Part shown: positions 44,904-53,480 of the stretch, in pieces
How positions within the stretch are numbered: position 1 is the stretch's first letter
Layout: every line of letters begins with the position of its first letter
DNA from: CAYUVH01 sp964448135
Lineage (GTDB): Bacteria > Verrucomicrobiota > Verrucomicrobiia > Limisphaerales > UBA8199
Length of the DNA stretch: 64,000 bases
Direction: 5' to 3'
NCBI GenBank assembly: GCA_964448135.1
Contig: CAYUVH010000007.1
Span: 62,001 to 126,000 of the forward strand
Program-made: the position numbers and the translations under genes
Notes under the pieces: generated by a model
Told to the model about the DNA's origin: nothing
The model's input: the letters and a program-made list of their open reading frames with translations, nothing else
Database searches by the model: none

Positions 44904-46036
44904 GCGTTGCAAGGCGCCAGTTCGCGGGCGCCATTCACTTTCGCCGCCTTGCCGTTGGCCCGTTCCCCGGCCTTCGGCATCAAATCACAAAAACGCGCGA
45001 AGCCAAATCGCTCCGGCCGCGCGGCGACATACGCCAGAAAAGATTTCAGGCTGCGCTCATTCATGCGCGAATAAATCTTTGAATGCCCGATCAGCACGAA
45101 AGGCAGAACCTGCTGCGTGGGACCCTGCGCCGCTTCCGCCCGCTCGAGCGCGGCGATCAACTGCCGGCCGCTGCACTGGTTGAAATCCGCCTTCCACGCG
45201 TGACGCCGCGTCAAAAAACTCAGCCGGGACTTCTTTACTTTGGGCGCGGAGGCAACCGCCGGCTTCGCCGGAGCCGACACCCCGTCATCCATGTTGAACC
45301 GATGCAACTTGCTCAACACCGCGCGATGCATCCGCATGGGCGTCAGAAACGCCCCCACGCGGCGATGCTCGGAATAAATCGGATACTCCCAAAGTTTGCC
45401 GTTCTCGTCGCGGCGGCAGAGGTCATTCGCGTCGGCCTTCCAGGGCGCGAGATTGCTCGCTGCATTGGTGTAATCGAAATTCACCAGGCCGGAGCGCTTG
45501 CCGTATTTGAAAATGGACGTGTCCGCCCGCAGCCCATTGTCCAGCAGCGCCTGCACCACGTTCTGCGAAGGACTCACCGACCAGTTGGCCGCTCGGAAAA
45601 CCTCACAGCGATAATTCGCATCCACCGGCCGCAACAATCCTTCGAGATATTCCTTCCCAATGCGGATCACCTCGCGCTGACGTTCCAGCGGCAGCCCTGC
45701 GAAATTGTATTCGGACCAATCCTGCCGCCACTTGCCGCCCTCGCAACGCGCGTTGAAATAGGAGCAGTGAATGTGCAATTGCACGTCGTGACCGCGGCGG
45801 ATCGCATCCTTCAACTGCGAGGCAATCGCTTCGTAGTGATAATCATCGCGCCCCTGCTCCCGCGCATACTCGCGGAATTTCAGGATCTCGCCGATGTCGG
45901 CCATGATCGTCAGCTTCGCGCCGTATCGCTCGAACTGCCGCATCATCCGCTCGGTCGGCTCCACCATCAGGGCATGGGGGCACCCTTCCCCGTTGCCGTG
46001 GATTTCGTAATCGAGCGTGAAAATGGATTTGAGCAT
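44900..46036 (-). CDS. Polysaccharide-deacetylase-like protein of the EPS locus
   Basis: A 378-aa protein from the ATG at 46034-46036. The longer open frame reaches into the upstream gene, and similarity begins at M-L-K-S-I-F-T-L-D-Y-E-I-H-G-N-G-E-G. The first half looks like a NodB/polysaccharide-deacetylase barrel: T-L-D-Y-E stands at the T-F-D-D position and G-H-D-V-Q-L-H-I-H-C-S-Y at the H-x3-H position, with Y-R-C-E-V-F-R-A-A-N-W as the later motif. The pattern resembles the LDYE-type branch more than classical chitin deacetylases. It would remove N-acetyl groups from EPS or a lipid-linked intermediate, or be a degenerate sugar-binding protein. No signal peptide is visible, so it may act in the cytoplasm. 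Confidence 0.72.
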   Translation of the reverse strand: MLKSIFTLDYEIHGNGEGCPHALMVEPTERMMRQFERYGAKLTIMADIGEILKFREYAREQGRDDYHYEAIASQLKDAIRRGHDVQLHIHCSYFNARCEGGKWRQDWSEYNFAGLPLERQREVIRIGKEYLEGLLRPVDANYRCEVFRAANWSVSPSQNVVQALLDNGLRADTSIFKYGKRSGLVNFDYTNAASNLAPWKADANDLCRRDENGKLWEYPIYSEHRRVGAFLTPMRMHRAVLSKLHRFNMDDGVSAPAKPAVASAPKVKKSRLSFLTRRHAWKADFNQCSGRQLIAALERAEAAQGPTQQVLPFVLIGHSKIYSRMNERSLKSFLAYVAARPERFGFARFCDLMPKAGERANGKAAKVNGARELAPCNA

Positions 46037-46086
46037 GTCCGCGATGCATTCACTTGGCCGCCAGTAAGGCGCGGCCCAGGTCAGGC

Positions 46087-47196
46087 TCAGCCGGCTTTCC
46101 CGTGGCTGAACTCCACCACATTCTTGATGATCCGTTCGGCCGCGCGTCCGTCCCACAGCGGCGGCACGCGATCGTGCTTCACTCCGCCGCTCAATGCCTC
46201 GTCAATATCGGCCGAAAGGCTCTGCAAATTCGTCAGCTTGTTGCTGCCGTGCGTCACCGTCACCGGACGTTCGGTATTCGGCCGTAAGGTGCGGCAGGGC
46301 GTGCGAAAATAGGTGCTCTCTTCCTGCAAACCACCCGAGTCCGTCAGGACGAGTCGCGCGGATTCCGTCAGGCACAGCGAATCGTGATAGCCAATCGGCT
46401 CGATCACTTTCATGTTCGGGTGCCCGTTCAGGTCAATGCCGAATTGCCCCGCCATCTTCCGCGTGCGCGGATGAATCGGGAACACCACCGGCATGCGCGC
46501 GGCGAGCCGCCGCAGCTCGTTCATGATCGCCGCGAGATTCGATTCCTTGTCCACGTTCGACGGACGATGCAGCGTGACGTAAACAAAATCCTTCGACTTG
46601 AGGCCCAGGTTCGGCATCAGCCGGCTCGCGCGCGCCTGCTCTAGGTTCGCCACCAGCGCGTCGATCATCACGTTCCCGACTTGTTTGATCTTGTGCTCGG
46701 CCACGCCTTCGCGGCGCAAATTTTCATCCGCATCCGGCGACGGCGTCAAAAGCAGATCCGCCAGCGCATCCGTCACCAACCGGTTGACTTCCTCGGGCAT
46801 GGTGCGATCGAAGCTGCGTAACCCGGCTTCGACGTGCGCCACCTTGATGCCGATCTTGGAGCAAACCAGCGTGCAGGCCATCGTCGAATTGACGTCGCCC
46901 ACCACCACCACCCAGTCCGGCTTCTCCTTCTCACAGACCGGTTCAAACTTGGTCATGATGCTCGCCGTCTGCACCGCGTGCGAACCGGAGCCCACTTCCA
47001 GATTGATATCCGGCGCCGGGATGCCGAGCTCCCGGAAAAACACGTCTGACATCTTCTCGTCGTAGTGCTGTCCCGTATGGACGAGCCGGTATTCGAGCGA
47101 ATCGCTCTGCGCCCGCACCGCCTTGATCAGCGGCGCGACCTTCATGAAATTCGGCCGCGCGCCGGCGATGAACAATAATTTAAGTTTTTGAGCCAT
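46087..47196 (-). CDS. wecB: UDP-N-acetylglucosamine 2-epimerase family (WecB/WbpI-like)
   Basis: A 369-aa protein from the ATG at 47194-47196, overlapping the preceding gene by 17 bases. Characteristic motifs: F-I-A-G-A-R-P-N-F-M-K, T-G-Q-H-Y-D-E-K-M-S-D, V-G-D-V-N-S-T, H-V-E-A-G-L-R-S-F-D-R-T-M-P-E-E, T-L-H-R-P-S-N-V-D and T-D-S-G-G-L-Q-E-E. The enzyme inverts C2 of UDP-GlcNAc to give UDP-ManNAc. With WbpB-, WbpD- and WbpE-like genes in the same operon it could instead be WbpI-like, converting the 2,3-diacetamido glucuronic acid sugar to the manno form. The family is certain; the substrate is not. Confidence 0.9.
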   Translation of the reverse strand: MAQKLKLLFIAGARPNFMKVAPLIKAVRAQSDSLEYRLVHTGQHYDEKMSDVFFRELGIPAPDINLEVGSGSHAVQTASIMTKFEPVCEKEKPDWVVVVGDVNSTMACTLVCSKIGIKVAHVEAGLRSFDRTMPEEVNRLVTDALADLLLTPSPDADENLRREGVAEHKIKQVGNVMIDALVANLEQARASRLMPNLGLKSKDFVYVTLHRPSNVDKESNLAAIMNELRRLAARMPVVFPIHPRTRKMAGQFGIDLNGHPNMKVIEPIGYHDSLCLTESARLVLTDSGGLQEESTYFRTPCRTLRPNTERPVTVTHGSNKLTNLQSLSADIDEALSGGVKHDRVPPLWDGRAAERIIKNVVEFSHGKAG

Positions 47197-48283
47197 GCTG
47201 ATTCTCCAGGATGAGGGACGGCACCACGTCACCCGTCGCGTGTTCCCGTCCGAGGATCTCTTCGACGTGGTCAACAATCTGGCGCAACGCATTGCGCGGC
47301 TTTTCTTCCATCTGGGTGGATTTCTTCCTGGGTTGGATTGAAATTTTGCTGCGGACCTGCTCCACGCTTTCGATCAACGTCAGCCGGCCTTCCTTCTGCA
47401 ATTGCTTGTCCACCGCGCCGATCGGTCCGCGGAAAATGCTGTAAACCGGGACGCCCAGCGCGGCCGCTTCGCGATTCATCGTGCCGCCGCCGCTGACCAC
47501 CAGGTCGGACGCCCACAGCAGATTCATCCCGTCCACCGCGCCCTTGGGCACAATCACTTTGCCACCCTTAAACCATTCGCCGTGGCTTTCGCGCAATTGC
47601 GCTTCCTGCGCCTTGTTCCGCGGGAGCAACACCACCTTCGCCCCGCTCACGCCGCAGATGATGTTCATGAACTCGGTGAAAAGTATTTCGCTCTCCGGAT
47701 TATGATAATGCGCTTCCGTCGCCGGCGGCCGGGCCGTCACGACGATCTCGGCATCATCCACACCCAACTGCTTCGCCAGGCTCGCGTCCGGTTTGAAGTC
47801 CGGCGCATAAACATCTTCCTTGATCCCGGGATAGGCGCGAATCTTGTCCCGATTCTTGCACTGCAAGCTCTCGTTGAACATGATCTCGGGCACAATCTCC
47901 CAGCGCGGACGCAACAGCAACGGCGTTTCCGCATGCTCGTAATCCATGATCATTACCGTCGGAATGCGGAGCAAATTACACAGGAGAATCTGCGAACGGG
48001 AACCGTGCGACAGCGCCAGTGCCGGCCGATTACGCAGCACGGTCGGCAGCAACTGCATCGTGCGCCAGCCCAAGCCCCAAATCTTCATGAACCGGTTCTT
48101 GCCGTAGTGCTTTCCGATCATTTTGCACGGCAAACCCATCTTGGCCGCCAAGTCACGGACCTGAAAGGCATCCCGGCCAGTCAGCGTGACGCTGTGCCCA
48201 CGTTGCTCCAATTCCCGAACGATGGGCTTGAAGAACGGAACGTGCGGCGTATTGTCCAGATCAATCCAGATTTTCATGTTCAA
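47180..48283 (-). CDS. DUF354-family predicted glycosyltransferase
   Basis: A 367-aa protein of the COG1817/DUF354 family, a GT-B-like group often next to UDP-GlcNAc 2-epimerases. It begins M-K-I-W-I-D-L-D-N-T-P-H-V-P-F-F, has G-R-D-A-F-Q-V, S-H-G-S-R-S-Q and M-D-Y-E-H-A, and a C-terminal nucleotide-sugar site of the type V-V-S-G-G-G-T-M-N-R-E-A-A-A-L-G-V-P. The start may be the ATG at 48283 or the one at 48277. The overlap with the epimerase gene suggests the pair acts on one sugar, perhaps the epimerised product. The enzymatic activity of this family is poorly known. Confidence 0.82.
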   Translation of the reverse strand: MNMKIWIDLDNTPHVPFFKPIVRELEQRGHSVTLTGRDAFQVRDLAAKMGLPCKMIGKHYGKNRFMKIWGLGWRTMQLLPTVLRNRPALALSHGSRSQILLCNLLRIPTVMIMDYEHAETPLLLRPRWEIVPEIMFNESLQCKNRDKIRAYPGIKEDVYAPDFKPDASLAKQLGVDDAEIVVTARPPATEAHYHNPESEILFTEFMNIICGVSGAKVVLLPRNKAQEAQLRESHGEWFKGGKVIVPKGAVDGMNLLWASDLVVSGGGTMNREAAALGVPVYSIFRGPIGAVDKQLQKEGRLTLIESVEQVRSKISIQPRKKSTQMEEKPRNALRQIVDHVEEILGREHATGDVVPSLILENQHGSKT

Positions 48284-48432
48284 ATTAGACCACTACCTCT
48301 GCGCCTTTAGGGCGGACCCTGCCCCCCCTCAATTCGCTTTCGCTGAATTGATTGTCCCGAATTAAAGCAATTCTCATGCTCATTGGATTCCGTACTTCCA
48401 CGCAAATTCGTATCCCGGCCAACCCCAGGCCT

Positions 48433-50631
48433 TTACAGGTCCTGCGATAGCTGCGCCGGGACATATCGGCGGTATTTGTTCAGCACGGCCGCCATGTTCG
48501 CCTTGGATTCCCGCATCAGGGCGCTGGCCTTGCTGGCGAGTTGCTGGCCGGTCTTCCCGGCTTCGAAAACCATCAGCACGATGTCCATGTGACCCGCCAG
48601 CCGGGGCGTCGGGCTCATCTGGGACACCGGAGGCAGGTCAAAAATCACATAATCATAATCGCTGGTGCGGAGCTTCGAGCCCAGGCTCGCAAACTGATTC
48701 GGCTCCACCTTTACGATCTTGTTGCTCGCCTGGTCCGCGGGCGCGACTTCGTCCTGGGGCGCCGGCAGTTCGGCAAACGCCTGAAAATCTTCCGCCTGCT
48801 CACGATCGCGGGACACGCCCGGCTTGCCTTTGTGGAAGGAACGCGCGACACCCTCGCCCACATTCATGTCCACCAGGAGCACGTTGCCTTCGCCCGTCTT
48901 CGACAGCGCCGCCGCCAATCCGCTGGCCAGCGTCGTCACCCCTGCGCCCTTGCCGCAACCGGTCAAGGCCACCAGCTTCGGCTTCTTGAGATTCATGTTC
49001 TTGATCTCAAAGTAGGTCATCACGCGCTCGCGCAATCCCTCACTGTACATCTGCAAATTATGATCCGGGTTCCAGGGTGCGACCGCCACGCTCGGCGAGG
49101 TGTCGGATCCATTGGCGCTACCTTTGCTCTTGCGCAACTTCCACGAAAGTTTGAATCCGTCGTTCCAGCCCGTGTCCGGAATCGTCAGGAAGACCGGAAG
49201 CTGCAAATGCCGTTCGATCTCCACGCTGCGCTTGATGGTGCGATCCACCACCATGTCGAACAGGAAAGCCAGTCCCAGGCCGAGCCCCACGCAACCGCCA
49301 AAGGCCATCCCCAGCAACTTCAACATCTTCTTCATGTCCAGCTTCGGCGGCGAGGGGTGTTGGACGATGCCCATGCTGGCCAGTTTGCCGTCCGCGTTGA
49401 TCAGGCCGTTGTCCATATGCTTCTGGATGCCTTCCAACCGCCGTGCCAAGTCATCGTGCTCGCGCTTAAAACCATCCAATTTGGGTTTGACCGACATGAA
49501 CTGCGTTGCCTGCGCCGTGATGTTGCTGATGCTGTTGATCAATCCCGCCACCGTCGCATTCAGGTTCGCCATCTCACCCAGATCGGCACCCATGATGGAC
49601 CCGGTGGCATTAGTTCCACCGCCCCCGCTCGCCATCGCAAAGCCGCCGAGCGAGGGATATTCCTTCTCCAGATCCTGCTTCTGTGCCCGGAGTTGCGCGA
49701 TCTGTTCGCTGAGAATCATCACCGTCGGGTGCGCATCCCGGAACTTCCTCAAGGCTTCGCGCTTTTCCTTTTCCAACTTCGCCAGATCCTGGCAGATGGC
49801 GGAGTAATCAGCCGCCTTTTCGCCCGGAATCTGCATCTGGGACGGGCTGTTGGAATTCACCGTCACCATGGCCGACGGCAGCTTCTCTCTGAGCACAGCC
49901 AGGCGCATTTGCGCCTCCAGCAGTTTTCCCTCCTCCAATTCCAATTCCTTCCTCAACGTGGCTTCTTTTTCATCCGGAAATAAGGCATGCGCATCCTGCT
50001 TCAAGGACTGGATCTGGTCCTCGATGCGGGTCAGGTTGCTTTTGAGTTCTTCCTGTTCCTTCCGGTAATACTCATCGGTATTGGGGTCATGCATCCGGCG
50101 GTGCTTCCACATGTAAGCCGTCAAAATCGCGTCGAGCACCGGCTGCACGAGGTCCTTGTCCGGATGCTTGAACGTCACCGAGATAACCGTGGTGCGCGGC
50201 GGATCCACGGTGATCCCGCTCGCCACCACGCCCGCCGCCGACATCAAATCGCTGCCGCCGCCCTTTTTGGCCAGGATGCGCTCCGGACCGACCATGGCCG
50301 CGACATTGGTGGCAACGTCGCCACTGGTCAGCACTTCTATTTCCGCGTTGATGACCCCCAGCGAGCCGAAATCCAGCGGCCGCGCCATGGATTCCGGGTT
50401 CGAAGCCGGAGTGGGAGCGTTGTCGGCCACATACCGGATCATCAATTTCGCCTGCGACATGAACTGCGGCGGGCGCAGCAAGCGCACCGCCCCCGCGGCG
50501 AGCAGTCCCAGGATGAGCGCCAGGATGATCATCCGCTTGTGGCGGAACACGGTGAACAGGATGTCATCCATGCCGTGACCGGTCGCCGGAGGATTCGTTC
50601 CCTGATTCCCGTTTTGATTTGGTGAACTCAT
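48433..50631 (-). CDS. Polysaccharide co-polymerase with degenerate BY-kinase domain (Wzz/Wzc/GumC-like)
   Basis: A 732-aa inner-membrane protein that controls EPS chain length or export. Order: Pro/Asn-rich N-terminus; TM1 (about 33-50, M-I-I-L-A-L-I-L-G-L-L-A-A); periplasmic Wzz domain; coiled coil (about 190-330, E-E-L-K-S-N-L-T-R-I-E-D-Q-I); TM2 (about 440-460, G-G-C-V-G-L-G-L-G-L-A-F-L); and a cytoplasmic P-loop domain of the tyrosine-autokinase type. Its Walker A near 557-570 reads G-K-G-A-G-V-T-T-L-A, with Val where the P-loop lysine should be. Walker A' (L-L-V-D-M-N) and D-L-P-P-V follow. The usual C-terminal tyrosine cluster is absent: only R-R-Y near the end. It probably works as a structural co-polymerase without kinase activity. 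Confidence 0.88.
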   Translation of the reverse strand: MSSPNQNGNQGTNPPATGHGMDDILFTVFRHKRMIILALILGLLAAGAVRLLRPPQFMSQAKLMIRYVADNAPTPASNPESMARPLDFGSLGVINAEIEVLTSGDVATNVAAMVGPERILAKKGGGSDLMSAAGVVASGITVDPPRTTVISVTFKHPDKDLVQPVLDAILTAYMWKHRRMHDPNTDEYYRKEQEELKSNLTRIEDQIQSLKQDAHALFPDEKEATLRKELELEEGKLLEAQMRLAVLREKLPSAMVTVNSNSPSQMQIPGEKAADYSAICQDLAKLEKEKREALRKFRDAHPTVMILSEQIAQLRAQKQDLEKEYPSLGGFAMASGGGGTNATGSIMGADLGEMANLNATVAGLINSISNITAQATQFMSVKPKLDGFKREHDDLARRLEGIQKHMDNGLINADGKLASMGIVQHPSPPKLDMKKMLKLLGMAFGGCVGLGLGLAFLFDMVVDRTIKRSVEIERHLQLPVFLTIPDTGWNDGFKLSWKLRKSKGSANGSDTSPSVAVAPWNPDHNLQMYSEGLRERVMTYFEIKNMNLKKPKLVALTGCGKGAGVTTLASGLAAALSKTGEGNVLLVDMNVGEGVARSFHKGKPGVSRDREQAEDFQAFAELPAPQDEVAPADQASNKIVKVEPNQFASLGSKLRTSDYDYVIFDLPPVSQMSPTPRLAGHMDIVLMVFEAGKTGQQLASKASALMRESKANMAAVLNKYRRYVPAQLSQDL

Positions 50632-50656
50632 TTGGTCGCAGCTAAATCTGAGCGGT

Positions 50657-51769
50657 TTACCGCGTGGACGCCAAACACTCCTTCAACGTCCCGGCCACGA
50701 ACTCAATCTGCTCCGGGCGCAACTCCGGATACATCGGCAATGAAAGAAATTCCCGCGCGCAACGCTCGGCCACCGGGAACGACCCCGGCCGCAATCCGAG
50801 AAACGCGTAGGCCCGCTGCAAATGAATCGGCACCGGGTAATGTACGCCACAATTGACCCCGCGCGCGGCCATTCGCCGCATCACGCCGTCGCGGTCCTGC
50901 ACCCGCACCGCGTAAATATGATAGACGTGGACGTTGCCCTCGGCCGCCGTCGGGCGGAGGACCCGCGGCTCGTCAGCCAGCAGTTGATCGTACATCTGCG
51001 CGTGCTCGCGCCGGCTCGAATTCGCCGTCTCGAGATGACGCAGCTTCACGCTCAGCATCGCCGCCTGGATCCCATCCATGCGCGCGTTCCAGCCGATGGT
51101 CGAATGCAGATGCTTCGCCGCCTGGCCGTGCTCGCGCAACACCTGGATTTTCGCCAGTAATTCCGCGTCATCCGTCGTGACCGCCCCCGCCTCACCCAGC
51201 GCTCCAAGATTCTTGCCCGGGTAAAAACTGAAACAGCCGGCCACGCCGATGCTTCCAGCGCGCCGCCCCTTGTACTCTGCCCCGTGCGCCTGGCAGGCAT
51301 CTTCCACCACCGGCGTTCCGTGCCGTCGGGAGATGTTGAAGATCTGATCCATGTCGGCCATCTGCCCGAAAATGTGGACCGGAATCACCGCCTGCGTGCG
51401 CATGGTGATCGCCGCCTCCAACTGCTCCGGATCCATCGTGTAGGTGTCATCCTTGATGTCCACGAACACCGGCCGCGCGCCGCACAGGCTGATGGCTTCC
51501 GCCGTCGCCATGAAACTGTTGGGCACCGTGATGACTTCGTCACCCGGCCCGACGCCCAAAGCCATCAGGCTCAGCCACAGGGAGTCAGTCCCGCTGCCGA
51601 CGCCGAGGGCGTGGCGGGTTCTGCAAAAGGCTGCAAATTCCTGCTCAAAGCGCGCCACGAAGGGACCGCCCGCAAAGGCGCTCGCTTCCGTGACTTCCTT
51701 GAACGCATTCAGGAATTCCGGCATCAGGGGTTCGTGTTGAACCCTTAAATCTAGGAACGGGACTTGCAC
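50657..51769 (-). CDS. DegT/DnrJ/EryC1 aminotransferase (WbpE-like)
   Basis: A 370-aa PLP enzyme with a GTG start at 51769, five bases after the preceding gene. Signatures: V-P-F-L-D-L-R at the N-terminus, G-V-G-S-G-T-D-S-L near 57-65, V-V-E-D-A-C-Q-A-H-G-A-E at 154-165, and the PLP lysine Lys186 in F-S-F-Y-P-G-K-N-L-G-A-L-G-E-A-G. After the oxidoreductase (52272-53480) makes a 3-keto UDP-sugar, this enzyme would add the 3-amino group, as WbpE does in UDP-2,3-diamino-uronic acid synthesis. The next enzyme in the pathway, an N-acetyltransferase, is encoded just upstream in the same transcript. Confidence 0.88.
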   Translation of the reverse strand: MQVPFLDLRVQHEPLMPEFLNAFKEVTEASAFAGGPFVARFEQEFAAFCRTRHALGVGSGTDSLWLSLMALGVGPGDEVITVPNSFMATAEAISLCGARPVFVDIKDDTYTMDPEQLEAAITMRTQAVIPVHIFGQMADMDQIFNISRRHGTPVVEDACQAHGAEYKGRRAGSIGVAGCFSFYPGKNLGALGEAGAVTTDDAELLAKIQVLREHGQAAKHLHSTIGWNARMDGIQAAMLSVKLRHLETANSSRREHAQMYDQLLADEPRVLRPTAAEGNVHVYHIYAVRVQDRDGVMRRMAARGVNCGVHYPVPIHLQRAYAFLGLRPGSFPVAERCAREFLSLPMYPELRPEQIEFVAGTLKECLASTR

Positions 51770-51774
51770 TGGAA

Positions 51775-52275
51775 TTAGGTTTTCCCTCGGGCGGAGCGCT
51801 TTAACGGCCTGGCCGGATTACCAGCCACCACCGTGTCTTTCTCTACGTCCTTGGTCACCACGGACCCCGCGCCGACAATCGCTCTTTCACCGATTGTCAC
51901 GCCGCACAGGATCGTGGATCCCGAGCCGATCGACGCTCCGCGTTTGATCGTCGTCGACTCGCATTTCCAGTCGCTTTCAGTTTGCAGTTTTCCGTCCGCG
52001 GCCGTGGCCCGCGGAAACCGGTCGTTGATGAACGTGACGCTGTGGCCGATGAATACCTCGTCCTCGATCGTCACGCCTTCACAAATGAAGGAATGGCTCG
52101 ACACCTTGCAACGATTGCCGATGCGCGCTCCCTTCTGAATCTCGACGAAGGCCCCAATCTTTGTGTCTTCGCCCACCTCGCACCCATACAGGTTCGTGAA
52201 AGCGAAGACCCGCGAACCGCGCCCGAGTTTTACGTCGGGCGCGATTCGTTGATAAAGATTGTCGGCTTCCTTCAC
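51775..52275 (-). CDS. Left-handed beta-helix N-acetyltransferase (WbpD-like)
   Basis: A 166-aa hexapeptide-repeat acetyltransferase. Repeats of the [LIV]-G-x4 kind run through most of the protein (V-G-E-D-T-K-I-G-A-F-V-E-I, I-G-S-G-S-T-I-L-C-G-V-T-I-G-E-R-A-I-V-G), with an insertion loop I-N-D-R-F-P-R-A-T-A near 80-95 as in the WbpD/WlbB group. It would transfer acetyl from acetyl-CoA to the 3-amino group of the UDP-sugar. It overlaps the oxidoreductase gene by four bases. Length and loop agree with 3-N-acetyltransferases of the UDP-2,3-diacetamido pathway. Confidence 0.87.
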   Translation of the reverse strand: MKEADNLYQRIAPDVKLGRGSRVFAFTNLYGCEVGEDTKIGAFVEIQKGARIGNRCKVSSHSFICEGVTIEDEVFIGHSVTFINDRFPRATAADGKLQTESDWKCESTTIKRGASIGSGSTILCGVTIGERAIVGAGSVVTKDVEKDTVVAGNPARPLKRSARGKT

Positions 52276-53480
52276 GCCGCCACCACTTTCCGGCCAGGGA
52301 CGGGCGCGGGCGCATTACCGTTGCCGTTGCCATTCCCATTTCCGTTTCCGTTTCCGTTGCCGTTGGTGTGGGCATGTCCGTTGCCGTTACCATTGCCGTT
52401 GCCGTTCGTCTTCAGCGGCGTGCCGTTCATGCCGCTGTTCCAGACGGTCGGGCTTTCGAGGCTGATCGGACCACCCTTTTGGCGGAGCGAATTTTGCGCC
52501 GCTTCCAGGATCTTCACCACTTCGAGGCCGTGCCAGCCATTGGTGATCGGCACGCATTCCTCGCGGATGCACTCGATGAAGTGAGAGGTCTCCAGCTTCA
52601 ACGGTTCGTCCTGCTTGATATACGGCACATACGCGTCGCCGTAGTGGTACGAATAGGTGAACTCGGCAAAGGTGTCGTAATGCGGCGGCACTTCCACGCG
52701 CGCATCATAGATCTTCAGCTTTTCCAAGGGCTCGGTGTCATCATAAACAATCATGCGGCGCGAGCCGACGACCGTCATCTGGCGCACCTTCTTGGGATCC
52801 AGCCAGCTGTTGTGCAGGAACGCGCAACGATTCTTCGGGAAGGTCAGGTACGTCATGGTGACGTCCTCGATCTCCCGGTTCACGTGGCTGCTGCCGTGGC
52901 AGGCGACGCTGACCGGCAGTTCTTCCAGCAGGTGGAGGATGATCGAAATGTCATGCGGCGCGAGGTCCCAGGTGACGTTGATGTCCTTCTGGAACAGGCC
53001 GAGGTTCAGGCGGCGCGCGGAAATATACTGGATTTCGCCGATGTCGCCCTTGTCGATGATCTCCTTCATGCGGCGCACGGCCGGCGAGAAGAGGAACGTG
53101 TGGCCGACCATCAGCACGAGGCCGTGGCGGTCCGCCAGGTTCACCAGCTCCTGGCCTTCACGCTCGGTGCGGGCCATCGGCTTCTCGATGAACACATGTT
53201 TGCCGGCGATGAGGCAGGCTTTCGCCATCTCATAATGGAACCGCACGGGCGTGGCGACGACCACCGCATCAATCTCGGCGTCGTTGAGTAGGTCCTCGAA
53301 GCGCGTCGTGGTCGCCACTTCGGGATGCAGCCGGCGCATGTGGCGCAGGCGTTGTTCACTGGTGTCGCAGAGGATGCTCAGGTTGCAGTCCGGCGTCTGC
53401 CGCAGGTTGCGGATCAGATTCGGACCCCAATAACCGCAACCCACCACCCCTACCTTGATTTGTTTCTTCATGCTCTTCAT
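52272..53480 (-). CDS. Gfo/Idh/MocA-family oxidoreductase (WbpB/WlbA-like) with an NG-repeat tail
   Basis: A 402-aa NAD-dependent sugar dehydrogenase. Rossmann motif V-G-V-V-G-C-G-Y-W-G-P-N-L at 10-22, E-K-P in H-V-F-I-E-K-P-M-A-R-T, and catalytic-region D-L-A-P-H-D-I-S. It most likely oxidises C3 of a UDP-GlcNAc-type sugar to a 3-keto product for the aminotransferase. The normal fold ends near residue 355; the last 45 residues are a low-complexity tail of Asn-Gly repeats interrupted by H-A-H-T and ending P-G-R-K-V-V-A-A, coded by an imperfect hexanucleotide repeat. Start ATG at 53480 overlaps the sugar transferase stop as ATGA; a second ATG lies at 53471. Confidence 0.88.
   Translation of the reverse strand: MKSMKKQIKVGVVGCGYWGPNLIRNLRQTPDCNLSILCDTSEQRLRHMRRLHPEVATTTRFEDLLNDAEIDAVVVATPVRFHYEMAKACLIAGKHVFIEKPMARTEREGQELVNLADRHGLVLMVGHTFLFSPAVRRMKEIIDKGDIGEIQYISARRLNLGLFQKDINVTWDLAPHDISIILHLLEELPVSVACHGSSHVNREIEDVTMTYLTFPKNRCAFLHNSWLDPKKVRQMTVVGSRRMIVYDDTEPLEKLKIYDARVEVPPHYDTFAEFTYSYHYGDAYVPYIKQDEPLKLETSHFIECIREECVPITNGWHGLEVVKILEAAQNSLRQKGGPISLESPTVWNSGMNGTPLKTNGNGNGNGNGHAHTNGNGNGNGNGNGNGNGNAPAPVPGRKVVAA
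52315..52407 (-). repeat. Imperfect hexanucleotide (Asn-Gly) coding microsatellite
   Basis: On the plus strand the sequence is a run of CCGTTG, CCATTG, CCATTT and CCGTTT units in frame with the oxidoreductase gene, coding Asn-Gly repeats on the minus strand. One interruption near 52365-52378 codes H-A-H-T. The six-base unit keeps the frame, so gain or loss of units would change only tail length. Confidence 0.9.
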
